This document shows positions 18,801-25,412 of a stretch of 64,000 nucleotides of DNA, piece by piece. The stretch's first letter is position 1. Every line of letters starts with the position of its first letter. Under the pieces are notes generated by a model. The model had not been told where the DNA came from, made no database searches, and saw only the letters and a program-made list of their open reading frames with translations. Location of the stretch: positions 391,815-455,814 of the forward strand of contig JAHDFP010000002.1 in the NCBI GenBank assembly GCA_020628095.1, given 5' to 3'. The position numbers were made by a program, and so were the translations under genes. Source of the stretch: Saprospiraceae bacterium. Its GTDB lineage: Bacteria; Bacteroidota; Bacteroidia; Chitinophagales; Saprospiraceae.

Positions 18801-19368
18801 AGGCTGTATCACTGAACAAGAAGTCGAGGTAACAGAATCTGCAGAGCTGAGTATAGATGTCGAGGAGTACGAACTAGATTGTTCTATTTCTTCTATGGTC
18901 ATAGAGCCGGAAGTATTGGATTATGCTGGAGAACTTACCTATGAGTGGAGCAACGGATTAAATACTTCTAATATTACCGTAGACGAATCTGGTACTTATT
19001 CGGTAGAGATATCGGATAATTGTGATGTGCAAACATTTGAATGGACTATAGATTTTGGCGATAATGCTTTAGATGGAGATCAAGTCTATATGCCTAATAT
19101 GTTTAGCCCTACCAGTGTGGCACCGAACAATATGTTAAGGCCATTTGTGAGCCAAGACATAGAATTGACGGATTACAAATTTGAGGTGTATGATAGATGG
19201 GGAAATCAGATATGCGAATCTGCGAGTATAGAGAAAGGTTGGGAAGGAGATCATCTTGACAAAAATGCTACTTCTGGGGTTTACATCTGGATGTATGAAA
19301 TTGGTTATGAGCATTGCGGAAAAGAATATACTCTTAAGCGTAGTGGTGATGTCACTATGATTAGATAG
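12874..19368 (+). CDS. Giant secreted adhesin with PKD, SprB-like repeats and gliding-type C-terminal domain
   Basis: A 2164-residue protein with a signal peptide (residues 1-19). It is built of many Cys-containing Ig-like modules. PKD-type domains are seen near residues 895-960 and 1005-1050 (YLWDFGDVG, HTFSAPGTYTVSLV). An SdrD-B-like domain lies near 1466-1536 (VFLDDNDNELLDTGE). Five tandem SprB-like repeats of about 70 residues occupy about 1625-1990, each with SC....G near the start, a NLSSGSHTV-like turn and a GC strand. The last 90 residues (VYDRWGNQI, then GVYIWMYEI) are a gliding-motility-associated type B CTD for T9SS export. SprB in Flavobacterium is a gliding adhesin. No gldJKLMN or sprB partner genes are nearby. 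Likely surface adhesion or motility. Confidence 0.93.
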   Translation: MKSLLALFISVFCLSYSYAQSITGSNLVCTDLCEEYQLVNGTGGPYVWKIEGGEIAIEYQGNSEVEICWSDVAQDGSLSVLDRSSGQETTMLVTIINNPSPDIYFPDFPTCYFSDSIVGRPDQELSPLECISACAGHTASYTAVNTKEKSELEWTVTGAVSTANNQTNTVQVTWPQSGFGTITLQESNEAGCEGLKQYCVEILENPNVTITASASDVCIDQSVYIDAVSDNADDYAWIYMDEILSNTSQLVTSFETSGSQTISLITKTDCQCADTSYVTINVLDDQSPTIDCITPTYINEENTYYAVQKCGQYNWAVGPQGTIVDGGGIDDDFVTVVWTDGPRGELSLSVSGCDDDICQLTNTEYIPVIIPNMTIEGADEACYQSQNEYHVPLYPGTSYTWRVSGAGYVIDGQRTNQVTIQWSSPFGTSDEAIVSVEYENCLLECSGRVEKVVTLLREFELGAETDVACEGESIFAGVQSGQDYPLADISVYNDAGDLVQSFDDENFIYFDLDAGSGSYRIEARIDDGYCNNLDVGYVEVLPRPDAITEILGPLNICKGETYAYEHGANLSSNQLAQWSVLDGGSNYSYSGNRFFHTWTSDGPYQISVRVRDLLLNCSSEEYQVTINSLVTGNITGDDVVCVEETGAYTLEGVDATTEWDIEPASAGSIYLLSDNKIEVTWYEEGTHTLIGNSCGSRKEFNVEILPRPVISLTYNSEVCEGETTRISVSGNDLTEVIIRDENNQEYANNSSIPSGYYVAEVTNSQGCSTKEQFRVDPLPLPETFISTPDQEGFCPPLDPDRKLYALNTEDGNNYQWYKDGSAYGRDNPILTTSEFGTYYVEITDRNGCVSRSNNIVLYEYCGGECGDGRCSNVGDCLSNDAILMSGTNLGYCNEFQFSNNSTSGHDPNSLYWHFDDRNSLADSTSTLSDPTHTFSSAGFYEVILFGRVPDLSNPGGWCLDYDWEVFEVPVAANFYAQPTCYGEVMQLENTSTFIPGRNIVSYLWDFGDVGSTNNSSTEESPMHTFSAPGTYTVSLVITSDSGCLSRIEKEVEVLTGPDLDFDLPVLQCVSQGIKFDYRDDPLLSSETWTIEDPFVGTRTVESNVAIYTFENEGTYNISFSANNIYGCRSTVTKPIIIDKSDLSGEIVADRPGPYCPDDVVTLSAPSGASLYYWSNGETTSQIEVKSEGIYNVTVTGNTACDYVTEKYFVDYEEEREVSITGYLYEDNPNSGTRYTKEMDVCIYEVFAVAATWVNGGSYSWNVSTVTGTYVNDADLRALGVGRHEITVSVVDPATSCLLISDPFILNIHDYLDRPEIYSDSPMLCEGEPHILSVRNPVPGVSYHWNTGEYGTEIEVATTGSYYVRAVNEYGCSSGSNSLYVNPTPDAQLIPSGCYEVCFPFDVCVPSVNSVNSYQWYKDGELYGNVSSSPDLVATESGDYQLRLETFAGCVSMSDVMTLYPEPVDHSVEGTVFLDDNDNELLDTGEQLVEGAKVYWLLGNVRMDSTLTDANGNYKFEDIDNQRIRIEVDISDLNLDVPDLEYLFLVEFERCQDEQDRDVPINIECPVLREQLELFSCNGQVVEYEGNIYNLGDIAEIVFVTPAGCDSIIDLVVSEIPLLNLILDTNPSCYNSDSGTLVISSSDNGASYSLDGSPFTANTSYDNLSSGSHTVDAVDSYGCISQYLVEIETSPLIEPDIVVIPSCEGEDNGRLELFLLPDIDYWVSVDNQSAELNQMVWTDLSAGGHTVVVVDQNNCQEEFVINIPENEKPDIVIVGSTSCPNASTGTIEVQITDPGNFQFALDNGSLQDNNTFENLNPGSYTIWFSDGSDCMFSNQVVIEETSSPDIDFVVSETCPDLDDGIVEVLFSGQEEYMVAVDNQLSLDNQNIFENLSSGVHAVIVTDDGGCDFEYQIEIETYEMPDVLLSVNESCSQSDNGSIVIDADVPVEYSFDMVDFYAESEIGELPADIYTLYLRSQEGCITEQEVEVTESAELSIDVEEYELDCSISSMVIEPEVLDYAGELTYEWSNGLNTSNITVDESGTYSVEISDNCDVQTFEWTIDFGDNALDGDQVYMPNMFSPTSVAPNNMLRPFVSQDIELTDYKFEVYDRWGNQICESASIEKGWEGDHLDKNATSGVYIWMYEIGYEHCGKEYTLKRSGDVTMIR
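17740..18840 (+). repeat. Five tandem SprB-like repeats inside the giant adhesin
   Basis: The encoded units start at NPSCYNSDSG, IPSCEGEDNG, STSCPNASTG, SETCPDLDDG and NESCSQSDNG, with spacing of 65-75 residues. Each ends with a Gly-Cys or Asp-Cys strand and a short acidic linker. Nucleotide identity between units is low, so the array is old rather than a recent expansion. Confidence 0.8.
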
Positions 19369-19392
19369 GAATTAATTTGTTTACATAATAGT

Positions 19393-19436
19393 AAGGATAG
19401 CCCGGCTTATTTCTAGTCAGGGCTTCCTTTGTTTTA
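19393..19436 (+). terminator. Terminator after the giant adhesin gene
   Basis: AAGGA-AGCCC (19393-19403, with one bulged T) pairs with GGGCTTCCTT (19420-19429), followed by TTGTTTT-like sequence. It lies 25 nt after the adhesin stop and before ligD. Confidence 0.6.
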
Positions 19437-19517
19437 GGAGCATGAGAATAAGAAGTGGATAGATGAAAATGCACTTAATAGGGTTTTCATATATTCGATG
19501 CTATAATTGCATCTCGC

Positions 19518-21809
19518 TTGCCTTCGAAATATGTACATACAGAAATCAATGGTCACAAGATTAAGCTAAGTAATCTCGATAAGATATTATATCCTTCTAT
19601 CGGTGTTACTAAGGCAGAAGTCATCCAGTACTACTTAGAGATAGCACCTTATTTGCTCAAGTATATAGCGAGGAGGCCACTCACATTGATCAGGTTTCCT
19701 GACGGCGTTAATGGAAAAAAATTCTATTCTAAGTCCAAGCCAGATTGGACACCCGAATGGATAGATAGTATACCGATACAACATTCTGAGGAAGTCATTA
19801 ATTATATAGTTGCCGAGAGCGAAGCCTCTGTTGCATGGCTAGCAAATCTTGCTGCCCTAGAGATGCATCCGATGCAAATGGTAACTGATAATATGGATTA
19901 TCCAGATCACTTTATTTTTGATCTGGACCCTCCTGAGAATGGTGATTTCCAGACTGTAAAAGAAATTGCTCTCAGGCTAAGAGTTTTTTTAGAAGCAGAA
20001 GGATACGATCCTTTTGTCAAAACATCTGGTAGCAAAGGTTTTCATATATATGTACCTATAGTCAATAACATTTCCCATGAGGACATGGTAGTTGCCGTCA
20101 AGAGACTTGCCAAAAAATTTGTTGCCCAAAATACTGCAAACGCTACACTGGCAATGAATAAGGTGAAAAGAGGTGGTAAGACTTTGATAGACATATTCAG
20201 GAATCATAAGGCACATACAACCGTAGCGCCATATTGTCTGAGGGGACGAGAAGGAGCACCCATCTCTTTTCCTATTCCCTGGTCTGTGGTATCAGATCTT
20301 AGGAGTGCCAGAGATATAACCATCAGAAATTATAAAGACTATATAGAGGAGTATGGTGATGTTTGGGTAGATTTTTTTGATCGTGCCGTCTCTATGACTA
20401 CCGACTCTAATGAGATAATTATAGATCCAAATATCACAGAAAAACTTAAATCATATATCTCCAAGAGAGACTTTGATATTACACCAGAACCCTCGTTGGC
20501 ACCGGTTGCAAGGAAGGGAAATCAATTTTGTGTGCAACTGCATGATGCTCAAAATTTGCATTATGATCTTAGGCTGGAAAGTGAAGGTGTGCTTATGAGC
20601 TGGGCTATCCCCAAAGGGTTGCCATATAAAACTGGTGTAAAACGATTAGCCATCAGGACAGAGGATCATCCCATGAAGTATCTTGATTTTGAGGGAATTA
20701 TACCTAAGGGACAATATGGCGCGGGGGAAATGTGGGTCTATGCCAGAGGAACTTTTAGTTGGATAGAAAAAAAGGACAATAAGCTAAAGTTTGAGTTGAA
20801 GTGTAGGGGATTTAATCGCGCCTACAAAATGTACCAAACGAAAGATAACCAATGGCTAATAGAGCTGAAGGAGAATAAAGACTTTGAGGAAATGGCGTAT
20901 CCTATTAAGCCAATGCTTGCAGGTGTAAGAAAGGAAGTACCCATAAGTAATCGATATGTCTACGAAATTAAATGGGACGGCATAAGAAGTATTATAATAT
21001 TGGAGAACGAAAAAGTCCGCATCTTTTCTCGAAGTGGGAGAGAGATAACAGAAAAATTTCCAGAACTACTTGATCCAGATTTGTTTGATGTGGAATCTGG
21101 AATATTTGATGGCGAGATTGTGCAACTGGATGATAAGGGCAGGCCTGTGTTTAGTCATGTTATTTCTCGTATGCATTCTACGGGTCAGCTTGCTATAGAG
21201 GCAGGTACTAAAAAATATCCTGTCGTGTGTTACTTATTTGATTGTATCATGTTAGATGGAAAGTACATTACTCAAGAGCCTCTATATCGCAGACAGGCTT
21301 GGCTTGCCACGGCGATCAAAAAGTCATCATCATATCGGATGAGTGAAACTATGAATGATGGTCGAGCACTATACCAAGCCGCCAAGCAAATGGAACTGGA
21401 AGGCATCATGGCCAAGGATAAAGACGGTCTATATGAACTCGGACAGAGATCAGATAACTGGCTCAAAATAAAACATCGAACCAACGATATATGCTATATC
21501 GCAGGATATACCAAGGGGCAAGGCGATCGGAGTCAGCTTTTTGGTGCATTACATGTGCTAAAGGATAATGAGAAAGGAAAGAAGCAATATATGGGCAAAG
21601 TTGGTACTGGTTTTGATTCGGAAAAGATGAAAAACTTGTTATTGAGATTTAAAGGTTATCTGTCAGATGAGAAAATGTTTACGGAGAAGACAGATGATGA
21701 TAAGACGTCTACGTGGATGGTGCCTGAGATAAAGTGCGAAATACAATATGCCTCTTTATCATCTAATGGCACTTATAGAGAACCAGTATTTATTAAAATA
21801 ATAGAATAG
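19518..21809 (+). CDS. ligD: Multifunctional DNA ligase D (polymerase-phosphoesterase-ligase)
   Basis: A 763-residue end-joining enzyme with three domains. The N-terminal primase-polymerase (about 1-290) has the metal-binding DLD motif at Asp135/Asp137. The 3'-phosphoesterase domain (about 315-450) has LHYDLRLE and GAGEMWVY. The ATP-dependent ligase domain (about 455-763) has the nucleotidyl-transfer motif KWDG near residue 490 and a C-terminal OB-fold. The order Pol-PE-Lig and the length match mycobacterial LigD (759 residues) rather than Pseudomonas LigD (PE-Lig-Pol). The start is TTG at 19518; no in-frame ATG precedes the conserved N-terminus. ku follows after 13 nt, so the two form an operon. 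Confidence 0.96.
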   Translation: MPSKYVHTEINGHKIKLSNLDKILYPSIGVTKAEVIQYYLEIAPYLLKYIARRPLTLIRFPDGVNGKKFYSKSKPDWTPEWIDSIPIQHSEEVINYIVAESEASVAWLANLAALEMHPMQMVTDNMDYPDHFIFDLDPPENGDFQTVKEIALRLRVFLEAEGYDPFVKTSGSKGFHIYVPIVNNISHEDMVVAVKRLAKKFVAQNTANATLAMNKVKRGGKTLIDIFRNHKAHTTVAPYCLRGREGAPISFPIPWSVVSDLRSARDITIRNYKDYIEEYGDVWVDFFDRAVSMTTDSNEIIIDPNITEKLKSYISKRDFDITPEPSLAPVARKGNQFCVQLHDAQNLHYDLRLESEGVLMSWAIPKGLPYKTGVKRLAIRTEDHPMKYLDFEGIIPKGQYGAGEMWVYARGTFSWIEKKDNKLKFELKCRGFNRAYKMYQTKDNQWLIELKENKDFEEMAYPIKPMLAGVRKEVPISNRYVYEIKWDGIRSIIILENEKVRIFSRSGREITEKFPELLDPDLFDVESGIFDGEIVQLDDKGRPVFSHVISRMHSTGQLAIEAGTKKYPVVCYLFDCIMLDGKYITQEPLYRRQAWLATAIKKSSSYRMSETMNDGRALYQAAKQMELEGIMAKDKDGLYELGQRSDNWLKIKHRTNDICYIAGYTKGQGDRSQLFGALHVLKDNEKGKKQYMGKVGTGFDSEKMKNLLLRFKGYLSDEKMFTEKTDDDKTSTWMVPEIKCEIQYASLSSNGTYREPVFIKIIE

Positions 21810-21822
21810 AAAAATAAAGATT

Positions 21823-22608
21823 ATGAGATCGATATGGAAAGGACATATAAGATTTTCTTTAGTGACGATTCCTGTACAGGTATTTAGTGCCATAGAGAAG
21901 AAAAATGATATAAGATTTAAGCAGTTACATAAGGAGGATAACGGTCCTATCGGCTATGCCAAGATATGTAAGTCCTGCGATGAGAAGGTGCCTTTCGCTG
22001 ATATCGTAAAGGGATACGAATATGAACCGGATAATTATGTTATCATGGAGAAAACCGACTTTGATAACATTAAGCTCAAGAGCAATAAGGTCGTAGAAAT
22101 AGAAGCTTTTGTAGATATATCTGAGGTACATCCGACTAGATTCGAGGCATTCTACTTTTTAGGACCTAATGGTGATGTGGCTATTAAGACTTTTAATCTT
22201 TTTACTCAGACACTCAAGAAATCTAATAAAGCGGGCGTAGGCCGCATCATTATAAGAGATAGAGAGGATGTGGTATTACTTACAGAACATAAGGGGGGAC
22301 TTATTATGTATAAGTTGCGTTATCCTTACGAGATGAGGAATATGGAAGATGTGCCCGACTTAGAAGATACAGATGTAGATGAAAGCCAACTAAAGCTGGC
22401 AGAGCAGTTAGTGGATTCCTTGAGTACTTCGTTTGATAAAGTCAATTTCGAAGATAGGTATCGTGATGCCTTATTAGAGTTAGTTGAGTCTAAGGTGGAG
22501 GGTAAGCAAATAATCACTATATCAGAAGAAGAAGCAGAGACCCCTGTCGTCGATATCATGGCTGCACTAAAAAGAAGTATAGAGGAGGCCAAGAAAAAAG
22601 GAGCGTAA
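21823..22608 (+). CDS. ku: Ku protein, non-homologous end joining
   Basis: A 261-residue bacterial Ku. The start MRSIWKGHIRFSLVTIPV is the classic Ku N-terminus, followed by RFKQLHKEDNGPIGYAKICKS-type core (split here: FKQLHKE then CKSCDEKVPF) and a Lys-rich C-terminal tail that contacts LigD in other species. Ku homodimers bind double-strand DNA ends and recruit LigD. Size is standard. It sits 13 nt after ligD and is followed by a terminator, so this is a complete two-gene NHEJ unit. Confidence 0.97.
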   Translation: MRSIWKGHIRFSLVTIPVQVFSAIEKKNDIRFKQLHKEDNGPIGYAKICKSCDEKVPFADIVKGYEYEPDNYVIMEKTDFDNIKLKSNKVVEIEAFVDISEVHPTRFEAFYFLGPNGDVAIKTFNLFTQTLKKSNKAGVGRIIIRDREDVVLLTEHKGGLIMYKLRYPYEMRNMEDVPDLEDTDVDESQLKLAEQLVDSLSTSFDKVNFEDRYRDALLELVESKVEGKQIITISEEEAETPVVDIMAALKRSIEEAKKKGA

Positions 22609-22645
22609 GTCGAAATTTGTCGTAGATAATAAGGACCAAAAAAAA

Positions 22646-22676
22646 GCCGATCATCCTTTGACAATCGGTCTTTTTT
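22646..22676 (+). terminator. Terminator of the ligD-ku operon
   Basis: GCCGAT (22646-22651) pairs with ATCGGT (22664-22669) and is flanked by an A-run upstream and a T-run downstream (22671-22676), so it can act in both directions. It lies about 37 nt after the ku stop. Confidence 0.75.
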
Positions 22677-22713
22677 AAATCAAATCAGAAACATAATTCT
22701 TTTGGAATTGTGC

Positions 22714-22766
22714 TGGTTAAAAATGGCCAGTCCACATAATCAGCATTGAGTGGACTGGCTTAACCA
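22714..22766 (-). terminator. Long hairpin terminator for the small secreted-protein gene
   Basis: GCCAGTCCAC (22726-22735) pairs perfectly with GTGGACTGGC (22750-22759), and the flanks TGGTTAA and TTAACCA extend pairing by 7 bp with a small internal bulge. Read on the minus strand, the core stem is followed by a run of T. It lies 13 nt after the stop of the gene at 22779-23114. Confidence 0.65.
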
Positions 22767-22778
22767 ACTAAATACAAA

Positions 22779-23114
22779 TCATTTCTTTTGTATAGATACT
22801 GGTAACGTGTACTTTTTGAAAGTTTCTAGTTTACCAGAGTTTATTGCCTTATAGTTTAATTTGCTTTTGATCGTTCTGTCAAGGTTTTTGTTGTTAGTCG
22901 ATACAACTATGATCTCAGACTTAGCATTGATCATAAAGTCTACATAGACTGTAGTAGATTCTGCTACTTGCTCATCTATACCTTGTAGAAGTTCAGTTAT
23001 CTGTTCTGTAACAGCAGAAGATCCTTTGACAGTAGGTGGTGTCATTGCCGTAGCACTTACAGACAAGACAACAGCGAAAAGAAAACTTAGAAGCCAAGAT
23101 TTACGAATGTTCAT
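22779..23114 (-). CDS. Small secreted protein of unknown function
   Basis: A 111-residue protein with a signal peptide (residues 1-23, ending SATA). The mature part is basic, with the pattern VYVDFMINAKSEIIVVSTN that resembles the beta-strand region of TonB-C-like or other small Bacteroidota periplasmic proteins; this resemblance is weak. No Cys, no repeats. It has its own hairpin terminator and a one-mismatch -7 box (TACATTCG) upstream. I do not recognise the family. Confidence 0.7.
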   Translation of the reverse strand: MNIRKSWLLSFLFAVVLSVSATAMTPPTVKGSSAVTEQITELLQGIDEQVAESTTVYVDFMINAKSEIIVVSTNNKNLDRTIKSKLNYKAINSGKLETFKKYTLPVSIQKK

Positions 23115-23300
23115 GTTTTTTAATTTTTGAAGTTTTAATAAATAATTATTTTCGAATGTATACTCAGTAAACGGGACTGATATGGTGCAGGTTACATCGA
23201 TACGATCAGTGGTTATTTATTTCCGTCCAACGTCAGAAAAGTTCCGACCAAATAATTTTTCTTTTTTTAAATGGATATTTACGTTCCGATATAAGATGTC

Positions 23301-23999
23301 ATGTTAAAGATCATATCTTGGAATATACGACAAGGCGGAGGGCAACGAGTGGCTCAGATATGTAAAGAACTTGTAGAAAGTCGCGCTGATATCATACATC
23401 TGTCAGAATATCGCAATAATGCATCAGGTATACAGATAAGAACTAATCTACTCAGGGCGGGTTACCGTTATCAGCATGTCGGGCAAGCGGCAAGAGATGA
23501 CAACTCCACGGCAATATTCTCCAAGATACCGTCCGATGCCTACCATCATCCTTCGGGTGATCCTGTCTATCAGCATAATATAATCAGTAATAAGTTTGAT
23601 GCTTTTGTTCTGTACGGGATGTATCTCCCTCATAAGAAGAAGCATACTTTATTCGATTATCTCTTAGATGTATTATCTGAGGATGTTCCTGCTATACTCG
23701 TCGGTGATTTTAATACAGGTATCAATGGTGTAGATCAGAAGGGCTCATCGTTTTGGTATACAGATAAACTGATTGCTCTAGGAAAGCAGGGGTATAAAGA
23801 TGCTTTCCGCATAATACATGGCGATGTGAGAGAATACTCCTGGTATAGTCACCAAGGTAATGGATACCGATACGATCATACTTATATACACGAAGACCTT
23901 ATACCTGTTATAAGATCCTGCTATTATCTACACGAATGGCGAGAAAATAAACTCTCTGACCACTCTCCGATGGTTATAGAATTAGGCCAAGTGTCATAA
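23301..23999 (+). CDS. Endonuclease/exonuclease/phosphatase (EEP) family protein
   Basis: A 232-residue protein of the DNase I-like superfamily. Hallmarks in order: SWNIRQGG near residue 6 (metal-site Asn), Glu in HLSEYRN near residue 40, VGDFNTG near residue 135 (Asp and Asn catalytic pair), and C-terminal SDHSPMV with the catalytic His. No signal peptide, so cytoplasmic. Members cleave phosphodiester or phosphomonoester bonds in DNA, RNA or lipids; substrate not readable. Lies between the ligD-ku region and the sigma-factor operon but is separately placed. A DNA-repair role is only suggested by neighbourhood. Confidence 0.88.
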   Translation: MLKIISWNIRQGGGQRVAQICKELVESRADIIHLSEYRNNASGIQIRTNLLRAGYRYQHVGQAARDDNSTAIFSKIPSDAYHHPSGDPVYQHNIISNKFDAFVLYGMYLPHKKKHTLFDYLLDVLSEDVPAILVGDFNTGINGVDQKGSSFWYTDKLIALGKQGYKDAFRIIHGDVREYSWYSHQGNGYRYDHTYIHEDLIPVIRSCYYLHEWRENKLSDHSPMVIELGQVS

Positions 24000-24099
24000 T
24001 TGCTTTCCCAAATCGAGCTATTTTATATCTAAAAGTGTTAAAATCAAGTGGTAATACAACCATAATGCGGCATTAGGAAATATAGTTTATGTAACACCG

Positions 24100-24107
24100 T
24101 ATTTTTG
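24100..24107 (+). promoter_or_regulatory. -7 promoter box of the sigma/TPR/CHAT operon
   Basis: TATTTTTG matches TAnnTTTG perfectly and ends 16 nt before the GTG start of the sigma-factor gene. No clear TTG at the -33 position. The position suggests transcription by the housekeeping sigma factor. Confidence 0.45.
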
Positions 24108-24123
24108 AGAGAAGAACTGATAG

Positions 24124-24684
24124 GTGAATACCGAGGATGATAAATATATAAATGCGCTGCTGACCAATGATCGGAAAGGGATCAAGGATATCTATGATAG
24201 CTACTTGCCCCGCGTGGAGGCCATAATTGCAAAAATGGGTGGAAGTAAGGATGAAGCCTGGGAAATATTCCAAGAATCCCTTATTGTAATTATGACGAAG
24301 GTGCAAAAACCTGAATTTAAGCTGACAAGCTCTTTTTATACCTATTTGGTGAGTGTTTGCAAGTTCAAATGGTTTAACGAATCGAAAAAAAAGTATAAGA
24401 AAGAGCTAACTATAGATGGTTATGATACATTAAGTGTTGAAGGCGACATATTAGATGATATACATCAGGTCGAGAGATATCGGTTGTATAAACAGAAATT
24501 AGGCCTTTTAGATGAAACATGTAGACGAATTTTAGAACTATTTTTTAACCAAAACTCACTAAAAGAAATAACGGAAAAACTTAAATTAACCAGTGAAAAT
24601 GCTGTGAAACAGAGAAAATATCAATGTCAAAAGAAACTAATTGCCATGATACAATCTGATCCAGCGTACAAAGAATTAATATGA
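24124..24684 (+). CDS. ECF-type RNA polymerase sigma factor
   Basis: A 186-residue sigma-70-family factor with GTG start. Region 2 covers about residues 15-90 (IYDSYLPRVEAII, then DEAWEIFQESLIVI and SFYTYLVSVCKFKWFN). Region 4 covers about 125-180 (LLDETCRRILELFF, LKEITEKLKL, then NAVKQRKYQCQKKL helix-turn-helix). No region 1 or 3, as expected for ECF factors. Its stop overlaps the next ATG by four bases, so it is coupled to the membrane TPR protein that follows, the usual place for an anti-sigma factor. Target promoters unknown; autoregulation is plausible but not shown. Confidence 0.92.
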   Translation: MNTEDDKYINALLTNDRKGIKDIYDSYLPRVEAIIAKMGGSKDEAWEIFQESLIVIMTKVQKPEFKLTSSFYTYLVSVCKFKWFNESKKKYKKELTIDGYDTLSVEGDILDDIHQVERYRLYKQKLGLLDETCRRILELFFNQNSLKEITEKLKLTSENAVKQRKYQCQKKLIAMIQSDPAYKELI

Positions 24685-25394
24685 AAATTACAGCAGATAA
24701 CAAGTACGAACTCATAGATAAGTACGTCAAAGGCGAGATGGATGAGAATGAAGCCTCTGAATTTTCTTCTATTGTGGGGAGTAATGAAGAATTGTCTGCA
24801 GAACTCAATCTTATCAAAGAACTCAACGAGATTCAGGATTTTTCTATCAAAGAAGAAAATCTAAGAGCCACTCTTCTTTCTATCAGAGAACCCTCTGTAG
24901 ATTATGGTAAGTATGTCAAGTATGCTATTGGCTTACTGATACTTGGATTGCTTATGATGTTTTTCGCTAAAGCGTTTAATACTCAGAAACTAGGCACAGA
25001 TAATACACCGATGGCCTTATTAGAACCTTTAGAGTTAACAACTAAGGCAGAAGATCATTTTGAAGATCTGAAAGTGATGCAGGATTTTTATAATTCTGGA
25101 AATTATAAGTCAGCACTACCTTATATCGATAATTATCTAGACAAAAAGCCAAGAGATTTGGATGTATTATTGGCTAAGGGTATTTCTCTTATGGAATTGG
25201 ATAGAGGCACAGAAGCACATTCATTTTTTAGGAAAATAGAGAGTCTTAATCCACGAGTAAAGAAGTATAAATGGTATATGGCATTGAATTACCGAAAACA
25301 AGGCCAAAACCAAAAAGCCAATGTTTTGTTGCAAGAAATTGTCAACAACAAGTCTTACAATCATATACAAGCGAAGAACTTATTGGACAAATAA
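24681..25394 (+). CDS. Membrane-anchored TPR protein, probable anti-sigma factor
   Basis: A 237-residue protein. Residues 1-78 are acidic and helical (LIDKYVKGEMDENEASEF), like the cytoplasmic sigma-binding part of Bacteroidota anti-sigma factors but without the zinc-binding HxxxCxxC. One membrane helix spans about residues 80-99. The C-terminal part (about 125-235) carries two or more TPR-type helices (FYNSGNYKSALPYIDNYL, LLAKGISLMEL, ALNYRKQGQNQKANVLLQE). Predicted topology: N-terminus in the cytoplasm, TPR in the periplasm. Coupled to the sigma gene by an ATGA overlap and 18 nt before the CHAT gene. Anti-sigma role is inferred from position and layout. Confidence 0.85.
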   Translation: MKITADNKYELIDKYVKGEMDENEASEFSSIVGSNEELSAELNLIKELNEIQDFSIKEENLRATLLSIREPSVDYGKYVKYAIGLLILGLLMMFFAKAFNTQKLGTDNTPMALLEPLELTTKAEDHFEDLKVMQDFYNSGNYKSALPYIDNYLDKKPRDLDVLLAKGISLMELDRGTEAHSFFRKIESLNPRVKKYKWYMALNYRKQGQNQKANVLLQEIVNNKSYNHIQAKNLLDK

Positions 25395-25412
25395 TATAAT
25401 TGGTATAATCAG

